Shown here one piece after another: positions 12,050-24,523 of a stretch of 64,000 bases of DNA. Below the pieces are notes generated by a model. The model had not been told where the DNA came from, ran no database searches, and worked only from the letters and a program-made list of their open reading frames with translations. Source of the stretch: Rallus limicola. Its lineage: Eukaryota; Chordata; Aves; Gruiformes; Rallidae. A program made the translations under genes and the position numbers. The stretch spans positions 50,913-114,912 of the forward strand of contig JAKCOZ010000602.1 of NCBI GenBank assembly GCA_022605955.1. Direction: 5' to 3'. Numbering within the stretch: position 1 is the first letter of the stretch; the number at the start of each line of letters is the position of its first letter.

Positions 12050-13435
12050 AAGCTAGGCCTGAAAGGCATAGCTTGTCTGAAACCTCCTAACAGGACACAC
12101 GAGCAGACCCTGTCACTTTGGCTCTCAGCCTTTTCCTTTGCCTGGAAAGAGGGAACATGCCCGGAACCACCTACGGTGCTTTTCTCGGCCCTAGCAGACT
12201 GCAGTTCAAAACATGCTAAACGTCCAGCAATAACTCCCAAAGTAAAGAAGCTAGGCCTGAAAGGCATAGCTTGTCTGAAACCTCCTAACAGGACACACAA
12301 GCAGCACCTGTCACTTTGGCTCTCAGCCTTTTCCTTTGCCTGGAAAGAGGGAACGTGCCTGGAACCTCCTACGGTGCTTTTCTCGGCCCTAGCAGACTGC
12401 AGTTCAAAACATGCTAAACGTCCAGCAATAACTCCCAAAGTAAAGAAGCTAGGCCTGAAAGGCATAGCTTGTCTGAAACCTCCTAACAGGACACACGAGC
12501 AGACCCTGTCACTTTGGCTCTCAGCCTTTTCCTTTGCCTGGAAAGAGGGAACATGCCTGGAACCTCCTACGGTGCTTTTCTCGGCCCTAGCAGACTGCAG
12601 TTCAAAACATGCTAAACGTCCAGCAATAACTCCCAAAGTAAAGAAGCTAGGCCTGAAAGGCATAGCTTGTCTGAAACCTCCTAACAGGACACACGAGCAG
12701 ACCCTGTCACTTTGGCTCTCAGCCTTTTCCTTTGCCTGGAAAGAGGGAACATGCCTGGAACCTCCTACGGTGCTTTTCTCGGCCCTAGCAGACTGCAGTT
12801 CAAAACATGCTAAACGTCCAGCAATAACTCCCAAAGTAAAGAAGCTAGGCCTGAAAGGCATAGCTTGTCTGAAACCTCCTAACAGGACACCCGAGCAGAC
12901 CCTGTCACTTTGGCTCTCAGCCTTTTCCTTTGCCTGGAAAGAGGGAACATGCCTGGAACCTCCTACGGTGCTTTTCTCGGCCCTAGCAGACTGCAGTTCA
13001 AAACATGCTAAACGTCCAGCAATAACTACCAAAGTAAAAAAGCTAGGCCTGAAAGGCATAGCTTGTCTGAAACCTCCTAACAGGACACACGAGCAGCCCC
13101 TGTCACTTTGGCTCTCAGCCTTTTCCTTTGCCTGGAAAGAGGGAACATGCCTGGAACCTCCTACGGTGCTTTTCTCGGCCCTAGCAGACTGCAGTTCAAA
13201 ACATGCTAAACGTCCAGCAATAACTCCCAAAGTAAAGAAGCTAGGCCTGAAAGGCATAGCTTGTCTGAAACCTCCTAACAGGACACACAAGCAGACCCTG
13301 TCACTTCGGCTCTCAGCCTTTTCCTTTGCCTGGAAAGAGGGAACATGCCTGGAACCTCCTATGGTGCTTTTCTCGGCCCTAGCAGACTGCAGTTCAAAAC
13401 ATGCTAAACGTCCAGCAATAACTCCCAAAGTATAG
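12050..13435 (+). repeat. Sub-block U1 in F: 7 monomers
   Basis: 1386 bp between two AAGTATAG marks. The first monomers carry GCCCGGAACCACC (near 12160), ACAAGCAGCACC (near 12297) and GAACGTGCC (near 12352). The last carry CCCGAG, ACTACCAAAGTAAAAAAG (near 13026), ACTTCGGC and CTATGGTGC. The same head and tail series recur in U2. Confidence 0.88.
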
Positions 13436-15811
13436 AAGCTAGGCCTGAAAGGCATAGCTTGTCTGAAACCTCCTAACAGGACACACGAGCAGACCCTGTC
13501 ACTTTGGCTCTCAGCCTTTTCCTTTGCCTGGAAAGAGGGAACATGCCCGGAACCACCTACGGTGCTTTTCTCGGCCCTAGCAGACTGCAGTTCAAAACAT
13601 GCTAAACGTCCAGCAATAACTCCCAAAGTAAAGAAGCTAGGCCTGAAAGGCATAGCTTGTCTGAAACCTCCTAACAGGACACACAAGCAGCACCTGTCAC
13701 TTTGGCTCTCAGCCTTTTCCTTTGCCTGGAAAGAGGGAACGTGCCTGGAACCTCCTACGGTGCTTTTCTCGGCCCTAGCAGACTGCAGTTCAAAACATGC
13801 TAAACGTCCAGCAATAACTCCCAAAGTAAAGAAGCTAGGCCTGAAAGGCATAGCTTGTCTGAAACCTCCTAACAGGACACACGAGCAGACCCTGTCACTT
13901 TGGCTCTCAGCCTTTTCCTTTGCCTGGAAAGAGGGAACATGCCTGGAACCTCCTACGGTGCTTTTCTCGGCCCTAGCAGACTGCAGTTCAAAACATGCTA
14001 AACGTCCAGCAATAACTCCCAAAGTAAAGAAGCTAGGCCTGAAAGGCATAGCTTGTCTGAAACCTCCTAACAGGACACACGAGCAGACCCTGTCACTTTG
14101 GCTCTCAGCCTTTTCCTTTGCCTGGAAAGAGGGAACATGCCTGGAACCTCCTACGGTGCTTTTCTCGGCCCTAGCAGACTGCAGTTCAAAACATGCTAAA
14201 CGTCCAGCAATAACTCCCAAAGTAAAGAAGCTAGGCCTGAAAGGCATAGCTTGTCTGAAACCTCCTAACAGGACACACGAGCAGACCCTGTCACTTTGGC
14301 TCTCAGCCTTTTCCTTTGCCTGGAAAGAGGGAACATGCCTGGAACCTCCTACGGTGCTTTTCTCGGCCCTAGCAGACTGCAGTTCAAAACATGCTAAACG
14401 TCCAGCAATAACTCCCAAAGTAAAGAAGCTAGGACTGAAAGGCATAGCTTGTCTGAAACCTCCTAACAGGACACACAAGCAGACCCTGTCACTTTGGCTC
14501 TCAGCCTTTTCCTTTGCCTGGAAAGAGGGAACATGCCTGGAACCTCCTACGGTGCTTTTCTCGGGCCTAGCAGACTGCAGTTCAAAACATGCTAAACGTC
14601 CAGCAATAACTCCTAAAGTAAAGAAGCTAGGCCTGAAAGGCATAGCTTGTCTGAAACCTCCTAACAGGACACACGAGCAGCCCCTGTCACTTTGGCTCTC
14701 AGCCTTTTCCTTTGCCTGGAAAGAGGGAACATGCCTGGAACCTCCTACGGTGCTTTTCTCGGCCCTAGCAGACTGCAGTTCAAAACATGCTAAACGTCCA
14801 GCAATAACTCCCAAAGTAAAGAAGCTAGGCCTGAAAGGCATAGCTTGTCTGAAACCTCCTAACAGGACACACGAGCAGACCCTGTCACTTTGGCTCTCAG
14901 CCTTTTCCTTTGCCTGGAAAGAGGGAACATGCCTGGAACCTCCTACGGTGCTTTTCTCGGCCCTAGCAGACTGCAGTTCAAAACATGCCAAACGTCCAGC
15001 AATAACTCCCAAAGTAAAGAAGCTAGGCCTGAAAGGCATAGCTTGTCTGAAACCTCCTAACAGGACACACGAGCAGACCCTGTCACTTTGGCTCTCAGCC
15101 TTTTCCTTTGCCTGGAAAGAGGGAACATGCCTGGAACCTCCTACGGTGCTTTTCTCGGCCCTAGCAGACTGCAGTTCAAAACATGCTAAACGTCCAGCAA
15201 TAACTCCCAAAGTAAAGAAGCTAGGCCTGAAAGGCATAGCTTGTCTGAAACCTCCTAACAGGACACCCGAGCAGACCCTGTCACTTTGGCTCTCAGCCTT
15301 TTCCTTTGCCTGGAAAGAGGGAACATGCCTGGAACCTCCTACGGTGCTTTTCTCGGCCCTAGCAGACTGCAGTTCAAAACATGCTAAACGTCCAGCAATA
15401 ACTACCAAAGTAAAAAAGCTAGGCCTGAAAGGCATAGCTTGTCTGAAACCTCCTAACAGGACACACGAGCAGCCCCTGTCACTTTGGCTCTCAGCCTTTT
15501 CCTTTGCCTGGAAAGAGGGAACATGCCTGGAACCTCCTACGGTGCTTTTCTCGGCCCTAGCAGACTGCAGTTCAAAACATGCTAAACGTCCAGCAATAAC
15601 TCCCAAAGTAAAGAAGCTAGGCCTGAAAGGCATAGCTTGTCTGAAACCTCCTAACAGGACACACAAGCAGACCCTGTCACTTCGGCTCTCAGCCTTTTCC
15701 TTTGCCTGGAAAGAGGGAACATGCCTGGAACCTCCTATGGTGCTTTTCTCGGCCCTAGCAGACTGCAGTTCAAAACATGCTAAACGTCCAGCAATAACTC
15801 CCAAAGTATAG
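13436..15811 (+). repeat. Sub-block U2 in F: 12 monomers
   Basis: 2376 bp. The head series matches U1 (13546, 13682, 13738) and so does the tail series (ACTACCAAAG near 15402, ACTTCGGC, CTATGGTGC). Five extra monomers sit between, marked by AGGACTG (14432-14438), TCGGGCCTAG (near 14562), CCTAAAGT and ATGCCAAACG (near 14986). U1 and U2 are therefore 7- and 12-monomer length variants of one unit. Confidence 0.88.
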
Positions 15812-18583
15812 AAGCTAGGCCTGAAAGGCATAGCTTGTCTGAAACCTCCTAACAGGACACACGAGCAGACCCTGTCACTTTGGCTCTCAGCCTTTTCCTT
15901 TGCCTGGAAAGAGGGAACATGCCCGGAACCACCTACGGTGCTTTTCTCGGCCCTAGCAGACTGCAGTTCAAAACATGCTAAACGTCCAGCAATAACTCCC
16001 AAAGTAAAGAAGCTAGGCCTGAAAGGCATAGCTTGTCTGAAACCTCCTAACAGGACACACAAGCAGCACCTGTCACTTTGGCTCTCAGCCTTTTCCTTTG
16101 CCTGGAAAGAGGGAACGTGCCTGGAACCTCCTACGGTGCTTTTCTCGGCCCTAGCAGACTGCAGTTCAAAACATGCTAAACGTCCAGCAATAACTCCCAA
16201 AGTAAAGAAGCTAGGCCTGAAAGGCATAGCTTGTCTGAAACCTCCTAACAGGACACACGAGCAGACCCTGTCACTTTGGCTCTCAGCCTTTTCCTTTGCC
16301 TGGAAAGAGGGAACATGCCTGGAACCTCCTACGGTGCTTTTCTCGGCCCTAGCAGACTGCAGTTCAAAACATGCTAAACGTCCAGCAATAACTCCCAAAG
16401 TAAAGAAGCTAGGCCTGAAAGGCATAGCTTGTCTGAAACCTCCTAACAGGACACACGAGCAGACCCTGTCACTTTGGCTCTCAGCCTTTTCCTTTGCCTG
16501 GAAAGAGGGAACATGCCTGGAACCTCCTACGGTGCTTTTCTCGGCCCTAGCAGACTGCAGTTCAAAACATGCTAAACGTCCAGCAATAACTCCCAAAGTA
16601 AAGAAGCTAGGCCTGAAAGGCATAGCTTGTCTGAAACCTCCTAACAGGACACACGAGCAGACCCTGTCACTTTGGCTCTCAGCCTTTTCCTTTGCCTGGA
16701 AAGAGGGAACATGCCTGGAACCTCCTACGGTGCTTTTCTCGGCCCTAGCAGACTGCAGTTCAAAACATGCTAAACGTCCAGCAATAACTCCCAAAGTAAA
16801 GAAGCTAGGACTGAAAGGCATAGCTTGTCTGAAACCTCCTAACAGGACACACAAGCAGACCCTGTCACTTTGGCTCTCAGCCTTTTCCTTTGCCTGGAAA
16901 GAGGGAACATGCCTGGAACCTCCTACGGTGCTTTTCTCGGGCCTAGCAGACTGCAGTTCAAAACATGCTAAACGTCCAGCAATAACTCCTAAAGTAAAGA
17001 AGCTAGGCCTGAAAGGCATAGCTTGTCTGAAACCTCCTAACAGGACACACGAGCAGCCCCTGTCACTTTGGCTCTCAGCCTTTTCCTTTGCCTGGAAAGA
17101 GGGAACATGCCTGGAACCTCCTACGGTGCTTTTCTCGGCCCTAGCAGACTGCAGTTCAAAACATGCTAAACGTCCAGCAATAACTCCCAAAGTAAAGAAG
17201 CTAGGCCTGAAAGGCATAGCTTGTCTGAAACCTCCTAACAGGACACACGAGCAGACCCTGTCACTTTGGCTCTCAGCCTTTTCCTTTGCCTGGAAAGAGG
17301 GAACATGCCTGGAACCTCCTACGGTGCTTTTCTCGGCCCTAGCAGACTGCAGTTCAAAACATGCCAAACGTCCAGCAATAACTCCCAAAGTAAAGAAGCT
17401 AGGCCTGAAAGGCATAGCTTGTCTGAAACCTCCTAACAGGACACACGAGCAGACCCTGTCACTTTGGCTCTCAGCCTTTTCCTTTGCCTGGAAAGAGGGA
17501 ACATGCCTGGAACCTCCTACGGTGCTTTTCTCGGCCCTAGCAGACTGCAGTTCAAAACATGCTAAACGTCCAGCAATAACTCCCAAAGTAAAGAAGCTAG
17601 GCCTGAAAGGCATAGCTTGTCTGAAACCTCCTAACAGGACACACGAGCAGACCCTGTCACTTTGGCTCTCAGCCTTTTCCTTTGCCTGGAAAGAGGGAAC
17701 ATGCCTGGAACCTCCTACGGTGCTTTTCTCGGCCCTAGAAGACTGCAGTTCAAAACATGCTAAACGTCCAGCAATAACACCCAAAGTAAAGAAGCTAGGA
17801 CTGAAAGGCATAGCTTGTCTGAAACCTCCTAACAGGACACACGAGCAGCCCCTGTCACTTTGGCTCTCAGCCTTTTCCTTTGCCTGGAAAGAGGGAACAT
17901 GCCTGGAACCTCCTACGGTGCTTTTCTCGGGCCTAGCAGACTGCAGTTCAAAACATGCTAAACGTCCAGCAATAACTCCTAAAGTAAAGAAGCTAGGCCT
18001 GAAAGGCATAGCTTGTCTGAAACCTCCTAACAGGACACACGAGCAGCCCCTGTCACTTTGGCTCTCAGCCTTTTCCTTTGCCTGGAAAGAGGGAACATGC
18101 CTGGAACCTCCTACGGTGCTTTTCTCGGCCCTAGCAGACTGCAGTTCAAAACATGCTAAACGTCCAGCAATAACTCCCAAAGTAAAGAAGCTAGGCCTGA
18201 AAGGCATAGCTTGTCTGAAACCTCCTAACAGGACACACGAGCAGACCCTGTCACTTTGGCTCTCAGCCTTTTCCTTTGCCTGGAAAGAGGGAACATGCCT
18301 GGAACCTCCTACGGTGCTTTTCTCGGCCCTAGCAGACTGCAGTTCAAAACATGCTAAACGTCCAGCAATAACTCCCAAAGTAAAGAAGCTAGGCCTGAAA
18401 GGCATAGCTTGTCTGAAACCTCCTAACAGGACACACGAGCAGCCCCTGTCACTTTGGTTCTCAGCCTTTTCCTTTGCCTGGAAAGAGGGAACATGCCTGG
18501 AACCTCCTACGGTGCTTTTCTCGGCCCTAGCAGACTGCAGTTCAAAACATGCTAAACGTCCAGCAATAACTCCCAAAGTATAG
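15812..18583 (+). repeat. Sub-block U3 in F: 14 monomers
   Basis: 2772 bp. The first monomers repeat U2 at a constant offset of 2376 bp: AGGACTG near 16808, TCGGGCCTAG near 16938 and ATGCCAAACG near 17362. The tail differs: CCTAGAAGAC with AATAACACCC (near 17735-17780), then a second AGGACTG and TCGGGCCTAG pair. It ends with a TTCTC monomer and AAGTATAG. Confidence 0.88.
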
Positions 18584-20365
18584 AAGCTAGGCCTGAAAGG
18601 CATAGCTTGTCTGAAACCTCCTAACAGGACACACGAGCAGACCCTGTCACTTTGGCTCTCAGCCTTTTCCTTTGCCTGGAAAGAGGGAACATGCCTGGAA
18701 CCTCCTACGGTGCTTTTCTCGGCCCTAGCAGACTGCAGTTCAAAACATGCTAAACGTCCAGCAATAACTCCCAAAGTAAAGAAGCTAGGCCTGAAAGGCA
18801 TAGCTTGTCTGAAACCTCCTAACAGGACACACGAGCAGACCCTGTCACTTTGGCTCTCAGCCTTTTCCTTTGCCTGGAAAGAGGGAACATGCCTGGAACC
18901 TCCTACGGTGCTTTTCTCGGCCCTAGCAGACTGCAGTTCAAAACATGCTAAACGTCCAGCAATAACTCCCAAAGTAAAGAAGCTAGGCCTGAAAGGCCTA
19001 GCTTGTCTGAAACCTCCTAACAGGACACCCGAGCAGACCCTGTCACTTTGGCTCTCAGCCTTTTCCTTTGCCTGGAAAGAGGGAACATGCCTGGAACCTC
19101 CTACGGTGCTTTTCTCGGCCCTAGCAGACTGCAGTTCAAAACATGCTAAACGTCCAGCAATAACTCCCAAAGTAAAGAAGCTAGGCCTGAAAGGCATAGC
19201 TTGTCTGAAACCTCCTAACAGGACACACAAGCAGACCCTGTCACTTTGGCTCTCAGCCTTTTCCTTTGCCTGGAAAGAGGGAACATGCCTGGAACCTCCT
19301 ACGGTGCTTTTCTCGGGCCTAGCAGACTGCAGTTCAAAACATGCTAAACGTCCAGCAATAACTCCTAAAGTAAAGAAGCTAGGCCTGAAAGGCATAGCTT
19401 GTCTGAAACCTCCTAACAGGACACACGAGCAGCCCCTGTCACTTTGGCTCTCAGCCTTTTCCTTTGCCTGGAAAGAGGGAACATGCCTGGAACCTCCTAC
19501 GGTGCTTTTCTCGGCCCTAGCAGACTGCAGTTCAAAACATGCTAAACGTCCAGCAATAACTCCCAAAGTAAAGAAGCTAGGCCTGAAAGGCATAGCTTGT
19601 CTGAAACCTCCTAACAGGACACACGAGCAGACCCTGTCACTTTGGCTCTCAGCCTTTTCCTTTGCCTGGAAAGAGGGAACATGCCTGGAACCTCCTACGG
19701 TGCTTTTCTCGGCCCTAGCAGACTGCAGTTCAAAACATGCTAAACGTCCAGCAATAACTCCCAAAGTAAAGAAGCTAGGCCTGAAAGGCATAGCTTGTCT
19801 GAAACCTCCTAACAGGACACACGAGCAGACCCTGTCACTTTGGCTCTCAGCCTTTTCCTTTGCCTGGAAAGAGGGAACATGCCTGGAACCTCCTACGGTG
19901 CTTTTCTCGGCCCTAGCAGACTGCAGTTCAAAACATGCTAAACGTCCAGCAATAACACCCAAAGTAAAAAAGCTAGGCCTGAAAGGCATAGCTTGTCTGA
20001 AACCTCCTAACAGGACACACGAGCAGCCCCTGTCACTTTGGCTCTCAGCCTTTTCCTTTGCCTGGAAAGAGGGAACATGCCTGGAACCTCCTACGGTGCT
20101 TTTCTCGGCCCTAGCAGACTGCAGTTCAAAACATGCTAAACGTCCAGCAATAACTCCCAAAGTAAAGAAGCTAGGCCTGAAAGGCATAGCTTGTCTGAAA
20201 CCTCCTAACAGGACACACAAGCAGACCCTGTCACTTCGGCTCTCAGCCTTTTCCTTTGCCTGGAAAGAGGGAACATGCCTGGAACCTCCTATGGTGCTTT
20301 TCTCGGCCCTAGCAGACTGCAGTTCAAAACATGCTAAACGTCCAGCAATAACTCCCAAAGTATAG
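18584..20365 (+). repeat. Sub-block U4 in F: 9 monomers
   Basis: 1782 bp. The head is consensus-like and lacks the GCCCGGAACCACC mark. GGCCTAGC (near 18996) and CCCGAG follow, then the TCGGGCCTAG and CCTAAAGT pair (19314-19370). The tail has AATAACACCCAAAGTAAAAA (near 19953), ACTTCGGC and CTATGGTGC, a near relative of the U1/U2 tail. Confidence 0.85.
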
Positions 20366-23137
20366 AAGCTAGGCCTGAAAGGCATAGCTTGTCTGAAACC
20401 TCCTAACAGGACACACGAGCAGACCCTGTCACTTTGGCTCTCAGCCTTTTCCTTTGCCTGGAAAGAGGGAACATGCCCGGAACCACCTACGGTGCTTTTC
20501 TCGGCCCTAGCAGACTGCAGTTCAAAACATGCTAAACGTCCAGCAATAACTCCCAAAGTAAAGAAGCTAGGCCTGAAAGGCATAGCTTGTCTGAAACCTC
20601 CTAACAGGACACACGAGCAGCACCTGTCACTTTGGCTCTCAGCCTTTTCCTTTGCCTGGAAAGAGGGAACATGCCTGGAACCTCCTACGGTGCTTTTCTC
20701 GGCCCTAGCAGACTGCAGTTCAAAACATGCTAAACGTCCAGCAATAACTCCCAAAGTAAAGAAGCTAGGCCTGAAAGGCATAGCTTGTCTGAAACCTCCT
20801 AACAGGACACACGAGCAGACCCTGTCACTTTGGCTCTCAATCTTTTCCTTTGCCTGGAAAGAGGGAACATGCCTGGAACCTCCTACGGTGCTTTTCTCGG
20901 CCCTAGCAGACTGCAGTTCAAAACATGCTAAACGTCCAGCAATAACTCCCAAAGTAAAGAAGCTAGGCCTGAAAGGCATAGCTTGTCTGAAACCTCTTAA
21001 CAGGACACACGAGCAGACCCTGTCACTTTGGCTCTCAGCCTTTTCCTTTGCCTGGAAAGAGGGAACATGCCTGGAACCTCCTACGGTGCTTTTCTCGGCC
21101 CTAGCAGACTGCAGTTCAAAACATGCTAAACGTCCAGCAATAACTCCCAAAGTAAAGAAGCTAGGCCTGAAAGGCATAGCTTGTCTGAAACCTCCTAACA
21201 GGACACACGAGCAGACCCTGTCACTTTGGCTCTCAGCCTTTTCCTTTGCCTGGAAAGAGGGAACATGCCTGGAACCTCCTACGGTGCTTTTCTCGGCCCT
21301 AGCAGACTGCAGTTCAAAACATGCTAAACGTCCAGCAATAACTCCCAAAGTAAAGAAGCTAGGACTGAAAGGCATAGCTTGTCTGAAACCTCCTAACAGG
21401 ACACACAAGCAGACCCTGTCACTTTGGCTCTCAGCCTTTTCCTTTGCCTGGAAAGAGGGAACATGCCTGGAACCTCCTACGGTGCTTTTCTCGGGCCTAG
21501 CAGACTGCAGTTCAAAACATGCTAAACGTCCAGCAATAACTCCTAAAGTAAAGAAGCTAGGCCTGAAAGGCATAGCTTGTCTGAAACCTCCTAACAGGAC
21601 ACACGAGCAGCCCCTGTCACTTTGGCTCTCAGCCTTTTCCTTTGCCTGGAAAGAGGGAACATGCCTGGAACCTCCTACGGTGCTTTTCTCGGCCCTAGCA
21701 GACTGCAGTTCAAAACATGCTAAACGTCCAGCAATAACTCCCAAAGTAAAGAAGCTAGGCCTGAAAGGCATAGCTTGTCTGAAACCTCCTAACAGGACAC
21801 ACGAGCAGACCCTGTCACTTTGGCTCTCAGCCTTTTCCTTTGCCTGGAAAGAGGGAACATGCCTGGAACCTCCTACGGTGCTTTTCTCGGCCCTAGCAGA
21901 CTGCAGTTCAAAACATGCTAAACGTCCAGCAATAACTCCCAAAGTAAAGAAGCTAGGCCTGAAAGGCATAGCTTGTCTGAAACCTCCTAACAGGACACAC
22001 GAGCAGACCCTGTCACTTTGGCTCTCAGCCTTTTCCTTTGCCTGGAAAGAGGGAACATGCCTGGAACCTCCTACGGTGCTTTTCTCGGCCCTAGCAGACT
22101 GCAGTTCAAAACATGCTAAACGTCCAGCAATAACTCCCAAAGTAAAGAAGCTAGGCCTGAAAGGCATAGCTTGTCTGAAACCTCCTAACAGGACACACGA
22201 GCAGACCCTGTCACTTTGGCTCTCAGCCTTTTCCTTTGCCTGGAAAGAGGGAACATGCCTGGAACCTCCTACGGTGCTTTTCTCGGCCCTAGAAGACTGC
22301 AGTTCAAAACATGCTAAACGTCCAGCAATAACTCCCAAAGTAAAGAAGCTAGGACTGAAAGGCATAGCTTGTCTGAAACCTCCTAACAGGACACACAAGC
22401 AGACCCTGTCACTTTGGCTCTCAGCCTTTTCCTTTGCCTGGAAAGAGGGAACATGCCTGGAACCTCCTACGGTGCTTTTCTCGGGCCTAGCAGACTGCAG
22501 TTCAAAACATGCTAAACGTCCAGCAATAACTCCTAAAGTAAAGAAGCTAGGCCTGAAAGGCATAGCTTGTCTGAAACCTCCTAACAGGACACACGAGCAG
22601 CCCCTGTCACTTTGGCTCTCAGCCTTTTCCTTTGCCTGGAAAGAGGGAACATGCCTGGAACCTCCTACGGTGCTTTTCTCGGCCCTAGCAGACTGCAGTT
22701 CAAAACATGCTAAACGTCCAGCAATAACTCCCAAAGTAAAGAAGCTAGGCCTGAAAGGCATAGCTTGTCTGAAAACTCCTAACAGGACACACGAGCAGAC
22801 CCTGTCACTTTGGCTCTCAGCCTTTTCCTTTGCCTGGAAAGAGGGAACATGCCTGGAACCTCCTACGGTGCTTTTCTCGGCCCTAGCAGACTGCAGTTCA
22901 AAACATGCTAAACGTCCAGCAATAACTCCCAAAGTAAAGAAGCTAGGCCTGAAAGGCATAGGTTGTCTGAAACCTCCTAACAGGACACACGAGCAGACCC
23001 TGTCACTTTGGCTCTCAGCCTTTTCCTTTGCCTGGAAAGAGGGAACATGCCTGGAACCTCCTACGGTGCTTTTCTCGGCCCTAGCAGACTGCAGTTCAAA
23101 ACATGCTAAACGTCCAGCAATAACTCCCAAAGTATAG
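20366..23137 (+). repeat. Sub-block U5 in F: 14 monomers
   Basis: 2772 bp, the same length and closely similar order as U3. GCCCGGAACCACC is at 20476, ACGAGCAGCACC near 20612, two AGGACTG plus TCGGGCCTAG pairs (near 21361/21491 and 22351/22481) and CCTAGAAGAC near 22290. Private changes are CTCTCAATC (near 20836), CCTCTTAAC (near 20994), AAAACTCC (near 22773) and GCATAGGTTG (near 22957). Confidence 0.87.
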
Positions 23138-24523
23138 AAGCTAGGCCTGAAAGGCATAGCTTGTCTGAAACCTCCTAACAGGACACACGAGCAGACCCTG
23201 TCACTTTGGCTCTCAGCCTTTTCCTTTGCCTGGAAAGAGGGAACATGCCTGGAACCTCCTACGGTGCTTTTCTCGGCCCTAGCAGACTGCAGTTCAAAAC
23301 ATGCTAAACGTCCAGCAATAACTCCCAAAGTAAAGAAGCTAGGCCTGAAAGGCATAGCTTGTCTGAAACCTCCTAACAGGACACACGAGCAGACCCTGTC
23401 ACTTTGGCTCTCAGCCTTTTCCTTTGCCTGGAAAGAGGGAACATGCCTGGAACCTCCTACGGTGCTTTTCTCGGCCCTAGCAGACTGCAGTTCAAAACAT
23501 GCTAAACGTCCAGCAATAACTCCCAAAGTAAAGAAGCTAGGCCTGAAAGGCATAGCTTGTCTGAAACCTCCTAACAGGACACCCGAGCAGACCCTGTCAC
23601 TTTGGCTCTCAGCCTTTTCCTTTGCCTGGAAAGAGGGAACATGCCTGGAACCTCCTACGGTGCTTTTCTCGGCCCTAGCAGACTGCAGTTCAAAACATGC
23701 TAAACGTCCAGCAATAACTCCCAAAGTAAAGAAGCTAGGCCTGAAAGGCATAGCTTGTCTGAAACCTCCTAACAGGACACACGAGCAGACCCTGTCACTT
23801 TGGCTCTCAGCCTTTTCCTTTGCCTGGAAAGAGGGAACATGCCTGGAACCTCCTACGGTGCTTTTCTCGGGCCTAGCAGACTGCAGTTCAAAACATGCTA
23901 AACGTCCAGCAATAACTCCTAAAGTAAAGAAGCTAGGCCTGAAAGGCATAGCTTGTCTGAAACCTCCTAACAGGACACACGAGCAGACCCTGTCACTTTG
24001 GCTCTCAGCCTTTTCCTTTGCCTGGAAAGAGGGAACATGCCTGGAACCTCCTACGGTGCTTTTCTCGGCCCTAGCAGACTGCAGTTCAAAACATGCTAAA
24101 CGTCCAGCAATAACTCCCAAAGTAAAGAAGCTAGGCCTGAAAGGCATAGCTTGTCTGAAACCTCCTAACAGGACACACGAGCAGACCCTGTCACTTTGGC
24201 TCTCAGCCTTTTCCTTTGCCTGGAAAGAGGGAACATGCCTGGAACCTCCTACGGTGCTTTTCTCGGCCCTAGCAGACTGCAGTTCAAAACATGCTAAACG
24301 TCCAGCAATAACTCCCAAAGTAAAGAAGCTAGGCCTGAAAGGCATAGCTTGTCTGAAACCTCCTAACAGGACACACGAGCAGACCCTGTCACTTTGGCTC
24401 TCAGCCTTTTCCTTTGCCTGGAAAGAGGGAACATGCCTGGAACCTCCTACGGTGCTTTTCTCGGCCCTAGCAGACTGCAGTTCAAAACATGCTAAACGTC
24501 CAGCAATAACACCCAAAGTATAG
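23138..24523 (+). repeat. Sub-block U6 in F: 7 monomers
   Basis: 1386 bp between AAGTATAG marks. The head is consensus-like as in U4, with CCCGAG near 23581 and the TCGGGCCTAG plus CCTAAAGT pair near 23868-23926. The closing monomer has AATAACACCC before AAGTATAG, combining marks that are separate in U3 and U4. Confidence 0.85.
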
